Assembly: GCA_020697255.1 (NCBI GenBank)
Contig: JAJFBE010000001.1
Location: forward strand, 186,001-250,000
Source of the DNA: Burkholderiales bacterium
GTDB lineage: Bacteria; Pseudomonadota; Gammaproteobacteria; Burkholderiales; UBA11063
Direction of reading: 5' to 3'
Length of the DNA: 64,000 bases
Shown one piece after another: positions 1-8,142 of the stretch (position 1 is its first letter; every line of letters starts with the position of its first letter). The translations under genes and the position numbers were made by a program. The notes beneath the pieces are model-generated. The model was given only the letters and a program-made list of their open reading frames with translations. It had not been told where the DNA came from and made no database searches.

Positions 1-659
1 ATTGTTTGATAGAATAAATCTAGGGCCTGTTCATTTTGTATACCAAATAGCTGTCTGAATTTGCTACTGTAATCTTTAAAACTATCAAAGATTTCTACAT
101 GCGGTATGTTGCCCAGATTTTTCTTTAGTTTACTAATACTATCACCAAAATTACTAAAATGCTGTGTAATACTAAGTGGTGACATTGCCACAATAAAAAA
201 CTTCTCAGGATTACGCTTGTTATCTTTTAACCAGAATACCTGAGCTAATGTTACATTCTGTAGTAATCCATGATTATAAAAATTAGCCAAAAGAACACTG
301 TAATTATTCTCATCCCGTAGGGCTATTGCTTTAGCCATTTGAGTTGAATCATCTTTTTCGTTCTTATATTCGCCACGTATATATGAGTATAAAGAGCGCT
401 CTTTGCTTTCTGCTCCGGCTGCTTTATTATAAACAATTTTATGATGCGGTACCAGTAGCGTAGTGAGTGCGTCGACCAAGGTTGATTTACCAGAACCGAT
501 ATCTCCTGTTAGTAGTGCATTATAATGATGAGGTTCAATCCGCCATACTTTCTGATGAAAAGTACCCCAATTATACACTTCCAGATACTCCAGCCGAAAG
601 CCGGCAATTGATTCCTCGCCGAGAACCCCTAATAACTCATCATTCTGCATTGTTAGCAT
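1..659 (-). CDS. jetC: JetC, condensin-like ATPase of a Wadjet system (N-terminal part)
   Basis: Only the first ~219 residues are in the window; the gene runs off the left edge. The reading frame begins at an ATG at 659 (or 650) that overlaps the jetB stop. A Walker A motif, GDIGSGKSTL, lies near residue 50 after a short strand reading FRLEYLEVYNWGTF, the usual start of SbcC/MukB-like ATPases. In Wadjet systems JetC forms the SMC-like motor that, with JetA and JetB, loops plasmid DNA for cleavage by JetD. The assignment rests mainly on the gene order DUF3375-DUF4194-ATPase, which is diagnostic. JetD would lie to the left and cannot be checked. Confidence 0.88.
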   Translation of the reverse strand, partial: MLTMQNDELLGVLGEESIAGFRLEYLEVYNWGTFHQKVWRIEPHHYNALLTGDIGSGKSTLVDALTTLLVPHHKIVYNKAAGAESKERSLYSYIRGEYKNEKDDSTQMAKAIALRDENNYSVLLANFYNHGLLQNVTLAQVFWLKDNKRNPEKFFIVAMSPLSITQHFSNFGDSISKLKKNLGNIPHVEIFDSFKDYSSKFRQLFGIQNEQALDLFYQT

Positions 660-1242
660 AACCCCTATATTCTTCAAGCTTCGCATTTAAATCACCCAAC
701 CATGCGGCATCAACAAATGCTTTAATGATACGCTGCACATCATAAGTACTATCATTGGTTTTTAATTTACGTAAAAATCCTAAATCAAGCAATTTCTTAA
801 TACAAGCATCAATTTGTTCAAAAGTTTTCGTTTCATTATTACGATTGGGTAAATATAGAACCATCATATTTCGAATTTGCTCTTTGCTTATAATAACTCG
901 TATGTCCCCGCCAGTAGTATCTTGCTCCAACAATTTCTTCCTTAATAATACACACAATAAACTGGTAGCATAATTCAACTGCCGGCGAACTATTAATTGC
1001 GGCAATTCCGGCATTTCCCCAGTATCAGATAATATAGCCATATCTTCACTACTCATTTGACGTAAAAATGCATATCCTTCAGCTTCATCTAAAAATAATG
1101 CTAACCCTATCATTTTAAAATACTCAACCACAGCATTTTGCTGTTCTAACAAACTATTCCAAATTTTAGGGTTTTGCTCTTTATATATAATACCCTTGAG
1201 TAAGTAAGTTAATATAGTTTGTAAAATTAAAGTATCTTGCAT
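640..1242 (-). CDS. jetB: JetB, DUF4194 protein of a Wadjet system
   Basis: A 200-residue protein of the DUF4194 family, the MukE-like partner of the Wadjet condensin complex. The chosen ATG at 1242 has an AAGGTGAT ribosome site that overlaps the jetA stop; an upstream TTG (1251) is less likely. The middle and C-terminal part (about residues 80-190) has the winged-helix flavour expected of MukE-like subunits, with a conserved-looking stretch RRQLNYATSLLCVLLRKKLLE. It is tightly packed between jetA (9-base gap) and jetC (overlap), so the three genes are one operon. Function is inferred from family and gene order. Confidence 0.85.
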   Translation of the reverse strand: MQDTLILQTILTYLLKGIIYKEQNPKIWNSLLEQQNAVVEYFKMIGLALFLDEAEGYAFLRQMSSEDMAILSDTGEMPELPQLIVRRQLNYATSLLCVLLRKKLLEQDTTGGDIRVIISKEQIRNMMVLYLPNRNNETKTFEQIDACIKKLLDLGFLRKLKTNDSTYDVQRIIKAFVDAAWLGDLNAKLEEYRGYANNAE

Positions 1243-1251
1243 ATAAATCAA

Positions 1252-2703
1252 TCACCTTATGAAAATTATATTAGGTAATGTCAGCTGCTTTTTAACTGAC
1301 CTATCAGTCACCCAGGGCAGATCAACTTTTAACTCATTGTCAATTACTGCTTTACATTTTTTAGTTGCTAAATGCAAATACGTTATGATTTCAGCTAAGC
1401 CGTGTTGCACAGGATACTTGGTAATAACCTGTTTTAAAGAAATCTGTGGTTCAAGTTGCAATAATTTTCTAATTCTGGCATATAGTTCATCTTCATCAAT
1501 GCCGTACTGCTGATATAACAGCTCCAAGCTAGAGTTTGCCTGTCCCTGAATCAATAGATTATCTTGAATTACATGGCTGCGTGGCGGAGTAAACAGTGGC
1601 CGTGACATAGTAGATTCAAGCATTGGAACAGTATCATTAATTTCCATATACAGCTTTTGAGCCAGCTCATTATCTTTGTTTTCAATAGCATTACGCTCTA
1701 TGAATTTAATTAACTCTGCAATTCGCTTATGCTCCAGATAAGATTGACTATCTAAATATTTCCTTAGTTGCTCTGCAATTAAATTATAACTTTGGTAAAC
1801 GCGTTCCCCTACATCAAGCAAATCTACATCTATATTTTGCAAAAAATTCTTCTTTTCTATTTCTGGCAACAAGAAAATTTTATCCAACATAGATTTTAAT
1901 TCATCCTGACGCTCCGGCGACATAAGATATTCCCAAAACCCTTTAAAGCTTTTCCCCTGATCTGAATCTTTAATAGCGTCTTGTTCACTAAAGACATCAT
2001 CCAATAATCCGCCTTTATTTTTATCACTTGTTGCAATCCGCTCACGCATCTCACGGTCCAGAGTCCGAAAATTGTTCTCAACCTGCCGAAAATCACTAAT
2101 TAATGACTGTGCTGTATCTTCAATTTGAATAAATCTCTCTTTAATTTGACGTGAATCATAAATAGCTAGACTACCGCTTTTTACTTTGGCAATTTCCAAC
2201 TCAATGTTTGCTTTTTGTTGTTCTAATTCAGCCAATCGCATTGTAGCATCTTGCTCTGTATTACTAACCATATCCCGTATTAACTGAAATAAATAAAGCA
2301 GCCTTGATTCTGTACCTATAAATGTCCTCTGTTCAAGAGAATTAATCCATTCGAATACTTTTTCAATCGCCGGGGTTATATCTACTTCCGGTTCATCAGT
2401 ATTATGTACATAATATATCCGAAAAAATCCATTATCGTCTCCGGCCCAATCATCAATATATTCTTTAGCCCTACGTGGGTACAAATCCTCACCATAAGCA
2501 TTACGAATTAAAAACAAATAATCATCAAGTTTTGTAACTAGCTGCGGATAACTAATCACACGTAAATTTGGAAGAATAAAAGTTCGATATAAAAAACTTA
2601 AAATAAGCGGTGAATTGTCCATACATAACAAACGCCATGCTATATGGAATTTTTTTAACCGGATCAGGCCATCATAACTAAAAGAAGAAACAGGATTTTT
2701 CAT
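1252..2703 (-). CDS. jetA: JetA, DUF3375 protein of a Wadjet system
   Basis: A 483-residue protein, the usual DUF3375 length. The N-terminus (SYDGLIRLKKFHIAWRLL) and the following acidic and coiled segments (about residues 150-220, rich in E, Q and R) fit the MukF/kleisin-like subunit of Wadjet. The start at 2703 is chosen because the family begins just before this motif; a longer frame opens at 2730 without a ribosome site. It is the first gene of jetABC. In characterised systems JetABCD restricts plasmids by recognising and cutting closed circular DNA. Here it lies within about 11 kb of a conjugation gene cluster. Confidence 0.87.
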   Translation of the reverse strand: MKNPVSSFSYDGLIRLKKFHIAWRLLCMDNSPLILSFLYRTFILPNLRVISYPQLVTKLDDYLFLIRNAYGEDLYPRRAKEYIDDWAGDDNGFFRIYYVHNTDEPEVDITPAIEKVFEWINSLEQRTFIGTESRLLYLFQLIRDMVSNTEQDATMRLAELEQQKANIELEIAKVKSGSLAIYDSRQIKERFIQIEDTAQSLISDFRQVENNFRTLDREMRERIATSDKNKGGLLDDVFSEQDAIKDSDQGKSFKGFWEYLMSPERQDELKSMLDKIFLLPEIEKKNFLQNIDVDLLDVGERVYQSYNLIAEQLRKYLDSQSYLEHKRIAELIKFIERNAIENKDNELAQKLYMEINDTVPMLESTMSRPLFTPPRSHVIQDNLLIQGQANSSLELLYQQYGIDEDELYARIRKLLQLEPQISLKQVITKYPVQHGLAEIITYLHLATKKCKAVIDNELKVDLPWVTDRSVKKQLTLPNIIFIR

Positions 2704-2746
2704 ATACACCACGAAAAGGATTAAATACAAAAATTTTAATAACCCA

Positions 2747-3637
2747 TTATTTATCGGATAATTTTTTCAGGATATCTGGTGATAGATTGGAAACAGCTGC
2801 AACTATATCTAAGGAAATACCTTGTAACAACATGCCTTTCGCCATCTCCATTTTTTCTTCAGCACGACCTTTAGCCTCACCTTCAGCCAGTCCCTCAGCC
2901 AAGCCTTCTGCTAAACCTTCAGCCTTACCTCGCTTTTGGGCCAATTTTAATGCTGCTTTTTGAATAGATATAAATTCCTGTTTCTTATATTGAATTTCTA
3001 ACTCTTCATTGCTTAGCCCAGCAGTATTACTAACATTAAATGCTGATTCTACCTGAGGTGCCATGTTCTCTGGAATGTATTCCAAACTACCGGCGTTTTT
3101 AATAAAGTAAATCCATTGGTCCTTTATATCTTCCAACTCATGCTGCTCTTTAATAAATTTTGGTAATTCAATAAATATCATTTCAAGATCATCGCTATAA
3201 TTTATAAAATCATCTTTCTCTATTAATTTAAAATTTGAGATAATTTTATCTGTATCCTCAAACATGGTAAAATCAACAATAGTTAAAGCAATAATGGGAT
3301 TTAACAGGTGATACTCATTGCCTTTTACTAACTGCGATGAATAGTTTTTTGCTGCATTATATAAAATGCGTTTCTCAAATCCATCGTGATTTAACACTTG
3401 CATCTCAATAATTACCTTTTGATTATTATCAAGAACAGCTTTGACATCAACGTACGTATCCTTCATGCCTTTAAGCAATGGAATATTATATGGATCTACA
3501 ATTGTCAGATCCTTAATATGAGCATTATTTTCAAACTGGATTACAGCATTTAGAAATGAGATTAGCCGCTCTTTACTATCTTCACTACCAAAAACTTTCT
3601 TAAAAGCAAAATCAGTTTTCACGTCTAAAAATTTCAT
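2747..3637 (-). CDS. Rpn family recombination-promoting nuclease / PD-(D/E)XK transposase-like protein
   Basis: A 296-residue protein that opens with FLDVKTDFAFKKVFGSEDSKE, the signature start of the Rpn/PDDEXK_2 family (YhgA-like). The nuclease core is visible as D-V-K-A-V-L-D and I-E-M-Q-V (about residues 65-85), matching D...ExQ of the PD-(D/E)XK fold. The C-terminal tail has near-perfect five-residue repeats (GLAEG three times, then GEAKG) followed by a short segment LQGISLDIVAAVSNLS, typical of the family. ATG at 3637 is preferred to the one at 3655 because the family starts there. Rpn proteins are DNA endonucleases linked to recombination and phage defence. It lies 43 bases upstream of jetA on the same strand and may share its transcription. 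Confidence 0.85.
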   Translation of the reverse strand: MKFLDVKTDFAFKKVFGSEDSKERLISFLNAVIQFENNAHIKDLTIVDPYNIPLLKGMKDTYVDVKAVLDNNQKVIIEMQVLNHDGFEKRILYNAAKNYSSQLVKGNEYHLLNPIIALTIVDFTMFEDTDKIISNFKLIEKDDFINYSDDLEMIFIELPKFIKEQHELEDIKDQWIYFIKNAGSLEYIPENMAPQVESAFNVSNTAGLSNEELEIQYKKQEFISIQKAALKLAQKRGKAEGLAEGLAEGLAEGEAKGRAEEKMEMAKGMLLQGISLDIVAAVSNLSPDILKKLSDK

Positions 3638-3723
3638 TATACTATATACTTCCATTTTTCTATATTTTAATACACTATTTTAACATATTACAAACATAAA
3701 GTAATATTAATATGCATCAGCTG

Positions 3724-3737
3724 TACCAAATTTGGTA
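3724..3737. repeat. Palindrome TACCAAATTTGGTA
   Basis: A perfect 14-base palindrome just 3' of the gene ending at 3747. A related odd palindrome lies 3' of the neighbouring gene (4345-4360), and a similar core (CGTATCAAATACGGA) occurs at 11570-11584. It could be a protein-binding site or a short dispersed repeat. Confidence 0.4.
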
Positions 3738-3746
3738 TTAAGTTAT

Positions 3747-4298
3747 TTAAGATGTAATTGCTACTTTAACGCAATCGGCAATTGGGTAATTCTGAACCTG
3801 TAACCTGATTAATCTCTCAAAATAAAACAAAATATTATCATAACATTCCATAATAATTTTTCCATCTACAAAAAATGTGAGTAATTCATAGTCAATTTCT
3901 ATGCTATTAAAACTAATCTCCGGGATCCTAATATAATGATTAATATGGATAAGTTTTGCACAACGACTAAACCCTTTACCATTTTCAGTCATTTGCAATA
4001 TTTCATTTTTTAATTTACCTTTCAAATTTATAGCAATTTCTTCATTTAATTTTAATGCACGTTCAGGGTCATACATACTATATTGTGCCTGTAAAAAAGG
4101 TACTAAATCATCGCCGTTTAAATTATCAGGTTTCAATTGCCAAATATATTGCTCTTTATCTATGGTTAAATCATATTTATTGATGTTTATCTCCCGCTCA
4201 AGAGCAAGAGTAACATGCTTTAGATTATATTCTTCCTTTATGCTTCTTTTATTTATACTTAATTTATTAACAATTCCAGTGACTAAAAACATTCCCAC
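3747..4298 (-). CDS. Hypothetical protein, 183 residues
   Basis: I do not recognise this protein. It is 183 residues, soluble, with no signal peptide or membrane segment. It starts MGMFLVTGIVNKLSI and has a likely alpha/beta composition (runs such as ISFNSIEIDYELLTFFVDGKI). It lies 81 bases downstream of the 135-residue gene on the same strand, with a short odd palindrome between the two, and probably shares its transcript. It lies in the stretch that also holds Wadjet and an Rpn nuclease, so an accessory or defence role is possible, but nothing in the sequence shows one. Confidence 0.6.
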   Translation of the reverse strand: MGMFLVTGIVNKLSINKRSIKEEYNLKHVTLALEREININKYDLTIDKEQYIWQLKPDNLNGDDLVPFLQAQYSMYDPERALKLNEEIAINLKGKLKNEILQMTENGKGFSRCAKLIHINHYIRIPEISFNSIEIDYELLTFFVDGKIIMECYDNILFYFERLIRLQVQNYPIADCVKVAITS

Positions 4299-4344
4299 TT
4301 CTACTTTCTCCTTATGGTTGGTTTAATTAATATCAATTAACTGC

Positions 4345-4360
4345 CCGTACCAAATACGGA
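4345..4360. repeat. Odd palindrome CCGTA-CCAAA-TACGG
   Basis: Five-base arms around CCAAA in the 81-base gap between two co-oriented hypothetical genes. It resembles the palindrome at 3724-3737 and the motif at 11570-11584. It is too short for a terminator and has no T-run. It may be an operator or a small dispersed repeat. Confidence 0.35.
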
Positions 4361-4379
4361 TACAGTTCAATAAATTACC

Positions 4380-4787
4380 CTATGCTGCAGATTTATTGTA
4401 TAGTCCCAGTATATTCAATTCAACAAATAATAGCTTGATGTATTTATTTACCGTTATAAAATATTCTATCCGGGTTACACCTTGTTCATAAGAATAAGCA
4501 GATTTATAGAATCCGTTCTGGCTTTTTACAGGTTTTTCAGTAACATCATTAAGCCAATTAATGCTGATCATAAGTTCGTAATGTATTTGGGGAATATCAG
4601 ACAGCCGGATACAAAAATCACTTAAATCACAATTGCGGCCTTTCGATTTATTATATTTTTTCTCTAGCTCCTGCATTTCTTTCAAGGCTGGGTTATATTG
4701 TTCCGGCATGGTTTTATTATTACAATAATCAGCAATAATATTTTGAGCAAGTTTAAGTTTAAATTTAGCTGGATTAGATTTATCCAT
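4380..4787 (-). CDS. Hypothetical protein, 135 residues, behind a structured leader
   Basis: Not recognised. It is 135 residues, lysine-rich at the N-terminus (MDKSNPAKFKLKLAQ), with likely helices and a C-terminal segment reading RIEYFITVNKYIKLLFVEL that could be a helical bundle or a weak membrane contact. The ATG at 4787 is preceded by CTGAAAGG nine bases upstream as ribosome site. That ribosome site is itself part of an inverted repeat in the upstream structured region (4797-5030), so its translation may be controlled by RNA folding. It probably forms an operon with the 183-residue gene downstream. Confidence 0.6.
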   Translation of the reverse strand: MDKSNPAKFKLKLAQNIIADYCNNKTMPEQYNPALKEMQELEKKYNKSKGRNCDLSDFCIRLSDIPQIHYELMISINWLNDVTEKPVKSQNGFYKSAYSYEQGVTRIEYFITVNKYIKLLFVELNILGLYNKSAA

Positions 4788-4796
4788 AAGATGGGC

Positions 4797-5030
4797 CTTT
4801 CAGTTTATTAATTCTCACTTATTTAAATGAACGCCAGGAGTTGAGAACACCGACTGAAAGTTGCGGTTTGGGCTTATTTCCCTTGCGGGTATTTTATTCA
4901 CCCCTCCCGGCATAGATAATGACTTATTAAAAGTCATTTATATGCCAGAGTATTTGTAATATACAAATACGACTAACCATAATAATATGGTTAACCAGCT
5001 ACTTTCAGTATTGGAGTTCTCAATTCCAGC
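4797..5030 (-). ncRNA. Multi-hairpin structured leader or small RNA/MITE-like element
   Basis: Read on the minus strand, an outer stem pairs 5016-5027 with 4837-4848 (GGAATTGAGAAC with GTTCTCAACTCC), continued by 5002-5009 with 4853-4860 (ACTGAAAG with CTTTCAGT). Inside it are three clear hairpins: 4974-4993 (TAACCAT/ATGGTTA), 4950-4970 (GTATTTG/CAAATAC) and 4909-4946 (GGCATA/TATGCC with AATGACT/AGTCATT nested), plus a G/C-rich segment at 4865-4908. The sequence 4797-4817 repeats the outer strand (CTTTCAG...TTCTCA on the plus strand) and could pair with 4842-4860 instead. That alternative stem would cover the ribosome site of the gene starting at 4787. It matches no riboswitch family I can name. 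A palindromic mobile repeat is the main alternative. Confidence 0.55.
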
Positions 5031-5288
5031 CGTTATGATAAGACATAAGATAACACCTTGTCAAATGCGATATGATTATTTTGATTGTAAAGATTTAAAT
5101 TTATTTGTTAATTCGTGTTATAATTTGCCGCATTATTACTGTACTAGATAGTATATATACTATTAATATTAGCTTAAAATATATATTTAAATTTTAAAAA
5201 GTCTTTGAAAATGAAAAATTATAAATTTATAGCCTGTTTGCTGAGTTTATTTAACAATTTTTTGTAAATCTTATGAAGTTAAAAAATC

Positions 5289-6383
5289 ATGGTGACGACA
5301 CCCATACTAAATATAAAAGCTATGGATGAGTTATTATTGCCCCAAAACTTACAAACCTGGATAAAACTCCTTAATCCAGATGTTAATAAAAATCGGGGCT
5401 TAATAAGCTCAGATTCTAAGACATTACAAGAGCTGCTGCAGCTAGCTATAGATTTAGATGTTATCGGGGTAAAAACCCCAAAACATTATGGTGGATTAGA
5501 CCTTGATTTAGTCCAGCAGCATTACTATTACAAGACTCTGGCACAAGCATCTGGAACGCTAGCTTTTTTTCTTTCACAGTTTTCACTAACAGCACTATCT
5601 ATTTTGGCCGCTGGTAATAATATTACATTAAAAGATCAATGGTTAAATAAAGACACAAGGGGTAATAATTCTTGTGGAGTTTCATTTGCCCATTTAAGAA
5701 ATATCACTGCTCCACCCGTCGTTGCAAAAGAGGAAAAAACTCATTATGTTGTAAATGGAGATTTGCGCTATATTACCGGATATAGGATTTTCAATATGTT
5801 AGTCCTTGGCTTTGTATGCAAAGATGAAGAAATCTTTGCCCTCACCCCATTTTGTGAGAGCAAATCTTTTATTGTGAAGTCCAGATTAGAACTGATTACT
5901 GCAAATTCAACCAATACAGTTAGCTGCAAATTGATTAATCATTGTATAGATAAAAATATGATTATTTCAAAGCATCCGCTTGGCACCTTGCAGAAAACCG
6001 GGAATGTTCGCGGAAGGCATATTGTAGCATTTCAAATTGGCTTAGGCCAGGCTGCTTTAGATTTAATTAGCAACAGCCGATATTTGGAAACAGATAAAGC
6101 CCGGGAGGCATATAATTATTTACGAGATAAATTAGCAGCGTATGACGCCGAAATGCTTCTACTACCAGAAAATGTATCTGTCATACCAACACGAATTAAA
6201 GTCATGGATATTTTGAGTAAAATCTTTTTATTTGGCGATCAGATATTTAAAGGCGCTGCCACCATTGCCGATCATCCATTCCAGCTTATCAAGCAAGAAG
6301 CACAAATATTTGCCGCTACCGCATCTATTGAAGAAACATTACTTGAAACGTGTAATTTGCTGCTTAACCATGCTAATGAATAA
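5289..6383 (+). CDS. Acyl-CoA dehydrogenase-like flavoprotein
   Basis: A 364-residue protein with the acyl-CoA dehydrogenase fold. An N-terminal helical part is followed by LDVIGVKTPKHYGGLDLDL (the usual G..P..YGG.GL motif, about residues 58-75). The middle beta domain has GVSFAHLRN and VVNGDLRYITGYRIFNMLVLG, matching the flavin-binding K/R-x-I-T/S segment, and the C-terminal helices are short. No clear catalytic Glu can be placed, and the C-terminus is shorter than the roughly 380-400 residues usual for the family, so it may be a flavin monooxygenase-type (DszC-like) or degenerate member. The substrate is unknown. A candidate extended -10 (TGTTATAAT near 5116-5124) lies upstream. It is convergent with the operon ending at 6558. 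Confidence 0.7.
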   Translation: MVTTPILNIKAMDELLLPQNLQTWIKLLNPDVNKNRGLISSDSKTLQELLQLAIDLDVIGVKTPKHYGGLDLDLVQQHYYYKTLAQASGTLAFFLSQFSLTALSILAAGNNITLKDQWLNKDTRGNNSCGVSFAHLRNITAPPVVAKEEKTHYVVNGDLRYITGYRIFNMLVLGFVCKDEEIFALTPFCESKSFIVKSRLELITANSTNTVSCKLINHCIDKNMIISKHPLGTLQKTGNVRGRHIVAFQIGLGQAALDLISNSRYLETDKAREAYNYLRDKLAAYDAEMLLLPENVSVIPTRIKVMDILSKIFLFGDQIFKGAATIADHPFQLIKQEAQIFAATASIEETLLETCNLLLNHANE

Positions 6384-6557
6384 CCATGTTTCAAAAGGCT
6401 TTTATTACTCAGATCAGTTGCTCTGGGTAATATATTAGTAAATTATAAATTAGCAAACATTAATCAAGAGCCAGGTTTTAACTTAAACTGGTTTGGGCTT
6501 GCTATACTATTATAAAAAATAAATGTAAATAACAAAATAAATAAAATTTTTCTAATT

Positions 6558-7166
6558 TTATTCATATTTAATATTATTAACTAAATCCTGTGTATTTTGT
6601 ATATATGCAAACCCAAATGATAAATTTTTTAAAGTAGACAAATGCAGATCCTCATTAACTGTAGCAGTTGCGTCATTTATAAAAAACACTCTATAACCAC
6701 GCATAAATGCATCTCTGGCTGCCGTTTCACAACAGCAGTTGGTCATTACTCCTGTAATGATAATATCTTCAATTTGATTCTGTTTAAGTATTTCATCCAA
6801 ATTAGTTTTATAAAACGCACTATACTGATTTTTATCAATAACTGTTTTCCCGGTTATATCAAAGCCATCAATCATTTTCCAGCTATCACTACCATATTCT
6901 ATTTTATCCCCGCCCCACCAATCTACCATTGGTTTAGAAATCTCGGAGCTATCATTATGCCGGACGTAGATTATTTTAATGCCAGATCTTTCAGACGCTT
7001 CAATGATATTCTGGATATTCTTTATCTGCCTATCACTAATTATTCCCAAATCAGTTTGAAAAACCTTCTGCATTTCTATTACCAATAGTGCCGTATGTTT
7101 AGGGTTTATTACGGCACTATGTGTATTGTACTTATTTATCTGGTTAATATCGATGCTATAATGCAT
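6558..7166 (-). CDS. Isochorismatase-family cysteine hydrolase
   Basis: A 202-residue cysteine hydrolase. The family triad can be placed at K112 (DKNQYSAFYKT) and C145 (GVMTNCCCETAARDAF), with the cis-peptide VMT motif before the cysteine. The first catalytic position, normally Asp in a VIDMQ motif, is Glu31 here (LLVIEMQ). The start at 7166 has AAAGG seven bases upstream. It is the last gene of a small minus-strand cluster (amine oxidase, VOC, SRPBCC, hydrolase) with gaps of about 30-110 bases. It could act as an amidohydrolase or as a nicotinamidase-like enzyme; the substrate is not evident. Confidence 0.85.
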   Translation of the reverse strand: MHYSIDINQINKYNTHSAVINPKHTALLVIEMQKVFQTDLGIISDRQIKNIQNIIEASERSGIKIIYVRHNDSSEISKPMVDWWGGDKIEYGSDSWKMIDGFDITGKTVIDKNQYSAFYKTNLDEILKQNQIEDIIITGVMTNCCCETAARDAFMRGYRVFFINDATATVNEDLHLSTLKNLSFGFAYIQNTQDLVNNIKYE

Positions 7167-7274
7167 AATTAAACCTTTTATAAAGTCATTATAGTTATTT
7201 TAAATTTCCTTCGATTAATCTGGAAAACATCTTAAAAAGATCACCCCAGGAGCTAAATCAGGAACAATCAGAAG

Positions 7275-7709
7275 TTATATACTGGTTACTCTTAAATCTA
7301 AATTTTTATTCATAATATTAAATGCTTCGTAGGTAATTCCACCATGTTTCTTGCCAAAGTAATTAGACATTAATCCGGTGAATACTTCACCATGAAGTAA
7401 ATTAGTAGTTTCTTCGTCTATTTTGGTTAAGATAAAATAGTGCTCTCCCCTAAATAGCCAATTAAACAACCATTTCCCGGCCCATCTGATCTCCTGGTTT
7501 TTAGCCACTTTTATACAAACCGGCTTAAAGGTAAATTTAGAATTATCCGGAAAACTTAGTTTAATTATGATCTGTTTACCTTCACAAAACTCACCATCAA
7601 TTCCTGTAATGAAATTATTCCATTTTGCATAATTTTCCGTATCAGCTAAACAATTCCAAATAGCTTCAGGTGAAGCTTTTATCTCTATATTTGTCTTTAC
7701 TTCAAACAT
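7275..7709 (-). CDS. SRPBCC domain protein
   Basis: A 144-residue START/Bet v1-like (SRPBCC) protein. It begins FEVKTNIEIKASPEAIWNCLADTENYAKWN, the classic first strand and helix of the family, and continues with the WAGKWLFNWLFRGEHYFILT region and a C-terminal helix containing GGITYEAFNIMNKNLDLRV. Such proteins bind hydrophobic ligands. It has an AAAGG ribosome site, and only 29 bases separate it from the VOC gene upstream. Ligand and role are unknown; the neighbours suggest small-molecule oxidation. Confidence 0.85.
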   Translation of the reverse strand: MFEVKTNIEIKASPEAIWNCLADTENYAKWNNFITGIDGEFCEGKQIIIKLSFPDNSKFTFKPVCIKVAKNQEIRWAGKWLFNWLFRGEHYFILTKIDEETTNLLHGEVFTGLMSNYFGKKHGGITYEAFNIMNKNLDLRVTSI

Positions 7710-7738
7710 ATATAACCTTTAAAATATGTAAAATTGAC

Positions 7739-8107
7739 TTATCTCCTAATTTCAATTTGCTCTCCTCCCAAACCTTCAAATACAGCCCTCTGCCAGCCTA
7801 ACTCCTCTGGAATTCGTGGATTCGTATGATGTACCGGTTGACAAATTTTTAAGCCTTTATCAATCAGTTTTTGGTAATCAGAATTAAAGCTATCAGTCCT
7901 GATACAAAAATGGCTGCCAATAATATCTCCCCTATATTTTTCGTTAATCTCCAATATAGTATTACCCAGTTTTAAATAAACTATTTTCTCACCACTGGGA
8001 ATAATACTTTCATAATGAATAGAAAAGCCAAAAGTTTCACAATAAAATCTTACTACCTCATCTCTATTCTTAACATGTATAGCAACATGATCAATATACT
8101 TAAACAC
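7739..8107 (-). CDS. VOC family (glyoxalase/bleomycin resistance-like) protein
   Basis: A 122-residue single-domain VOC protein. It starts YIDHVAIHVKNRDEVVRFYCETFGF, with the metal-ligand His in DHVAIHV, and ends IPEELGWQRAVFEGLGGEQIEIRR with the late metal-binding Glu in the last strand. The start is a GTG at 8107 with a strong GGAGAGGAAA ribosome site. VOC proteins act as lyases, dioxygenases or drug-binding proteins; which one applies here cannot be read from the sequence. It is in an operon-like arrangement with the amine oxidase upstream and SRPBCC downstream. Confidence 0.85.
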   Translation of the reverse strand: MFKYIDHVAIHVKNRDEVVRFYCETFGFSIHYESIIPSGEKIVYLKLGNTILEINEKYRGDIIGSHFCIRTDSFNSDYQKLIDKGLKICQPVHHTNPRIPEELGWQRAVFEGLGGEQIEIRR

Positions 8108-8142
8108 AAATATTTCCTCTCCGACAAGATTAATACAATTAA

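Noticed and set aside
4840-4905. Resemblance to a cobalamin riboswitch (AGGGAA and CCGCAACT on the minus strand)
   Set aside because: The order of conserved blocks is wrong, no GCCACTG closing box is present, and the downstream gene shows no link to B12. The match is short and likely chance.
5210-5266. An 18-residue open frame (MKNYKFIACLLSLFNNF) before the acyl-CoA dehydrogenase gene
   Set aside because: No ribosome site and no conserved feature; AT-rich DNA yields such frames by chance.
6455-6510. A possible terminator between 6383 and 6558
   Set aside because: The CCAGGTTT / AAACTGG repeat is imperfect and lacks a clear T-run, so it was not listed.
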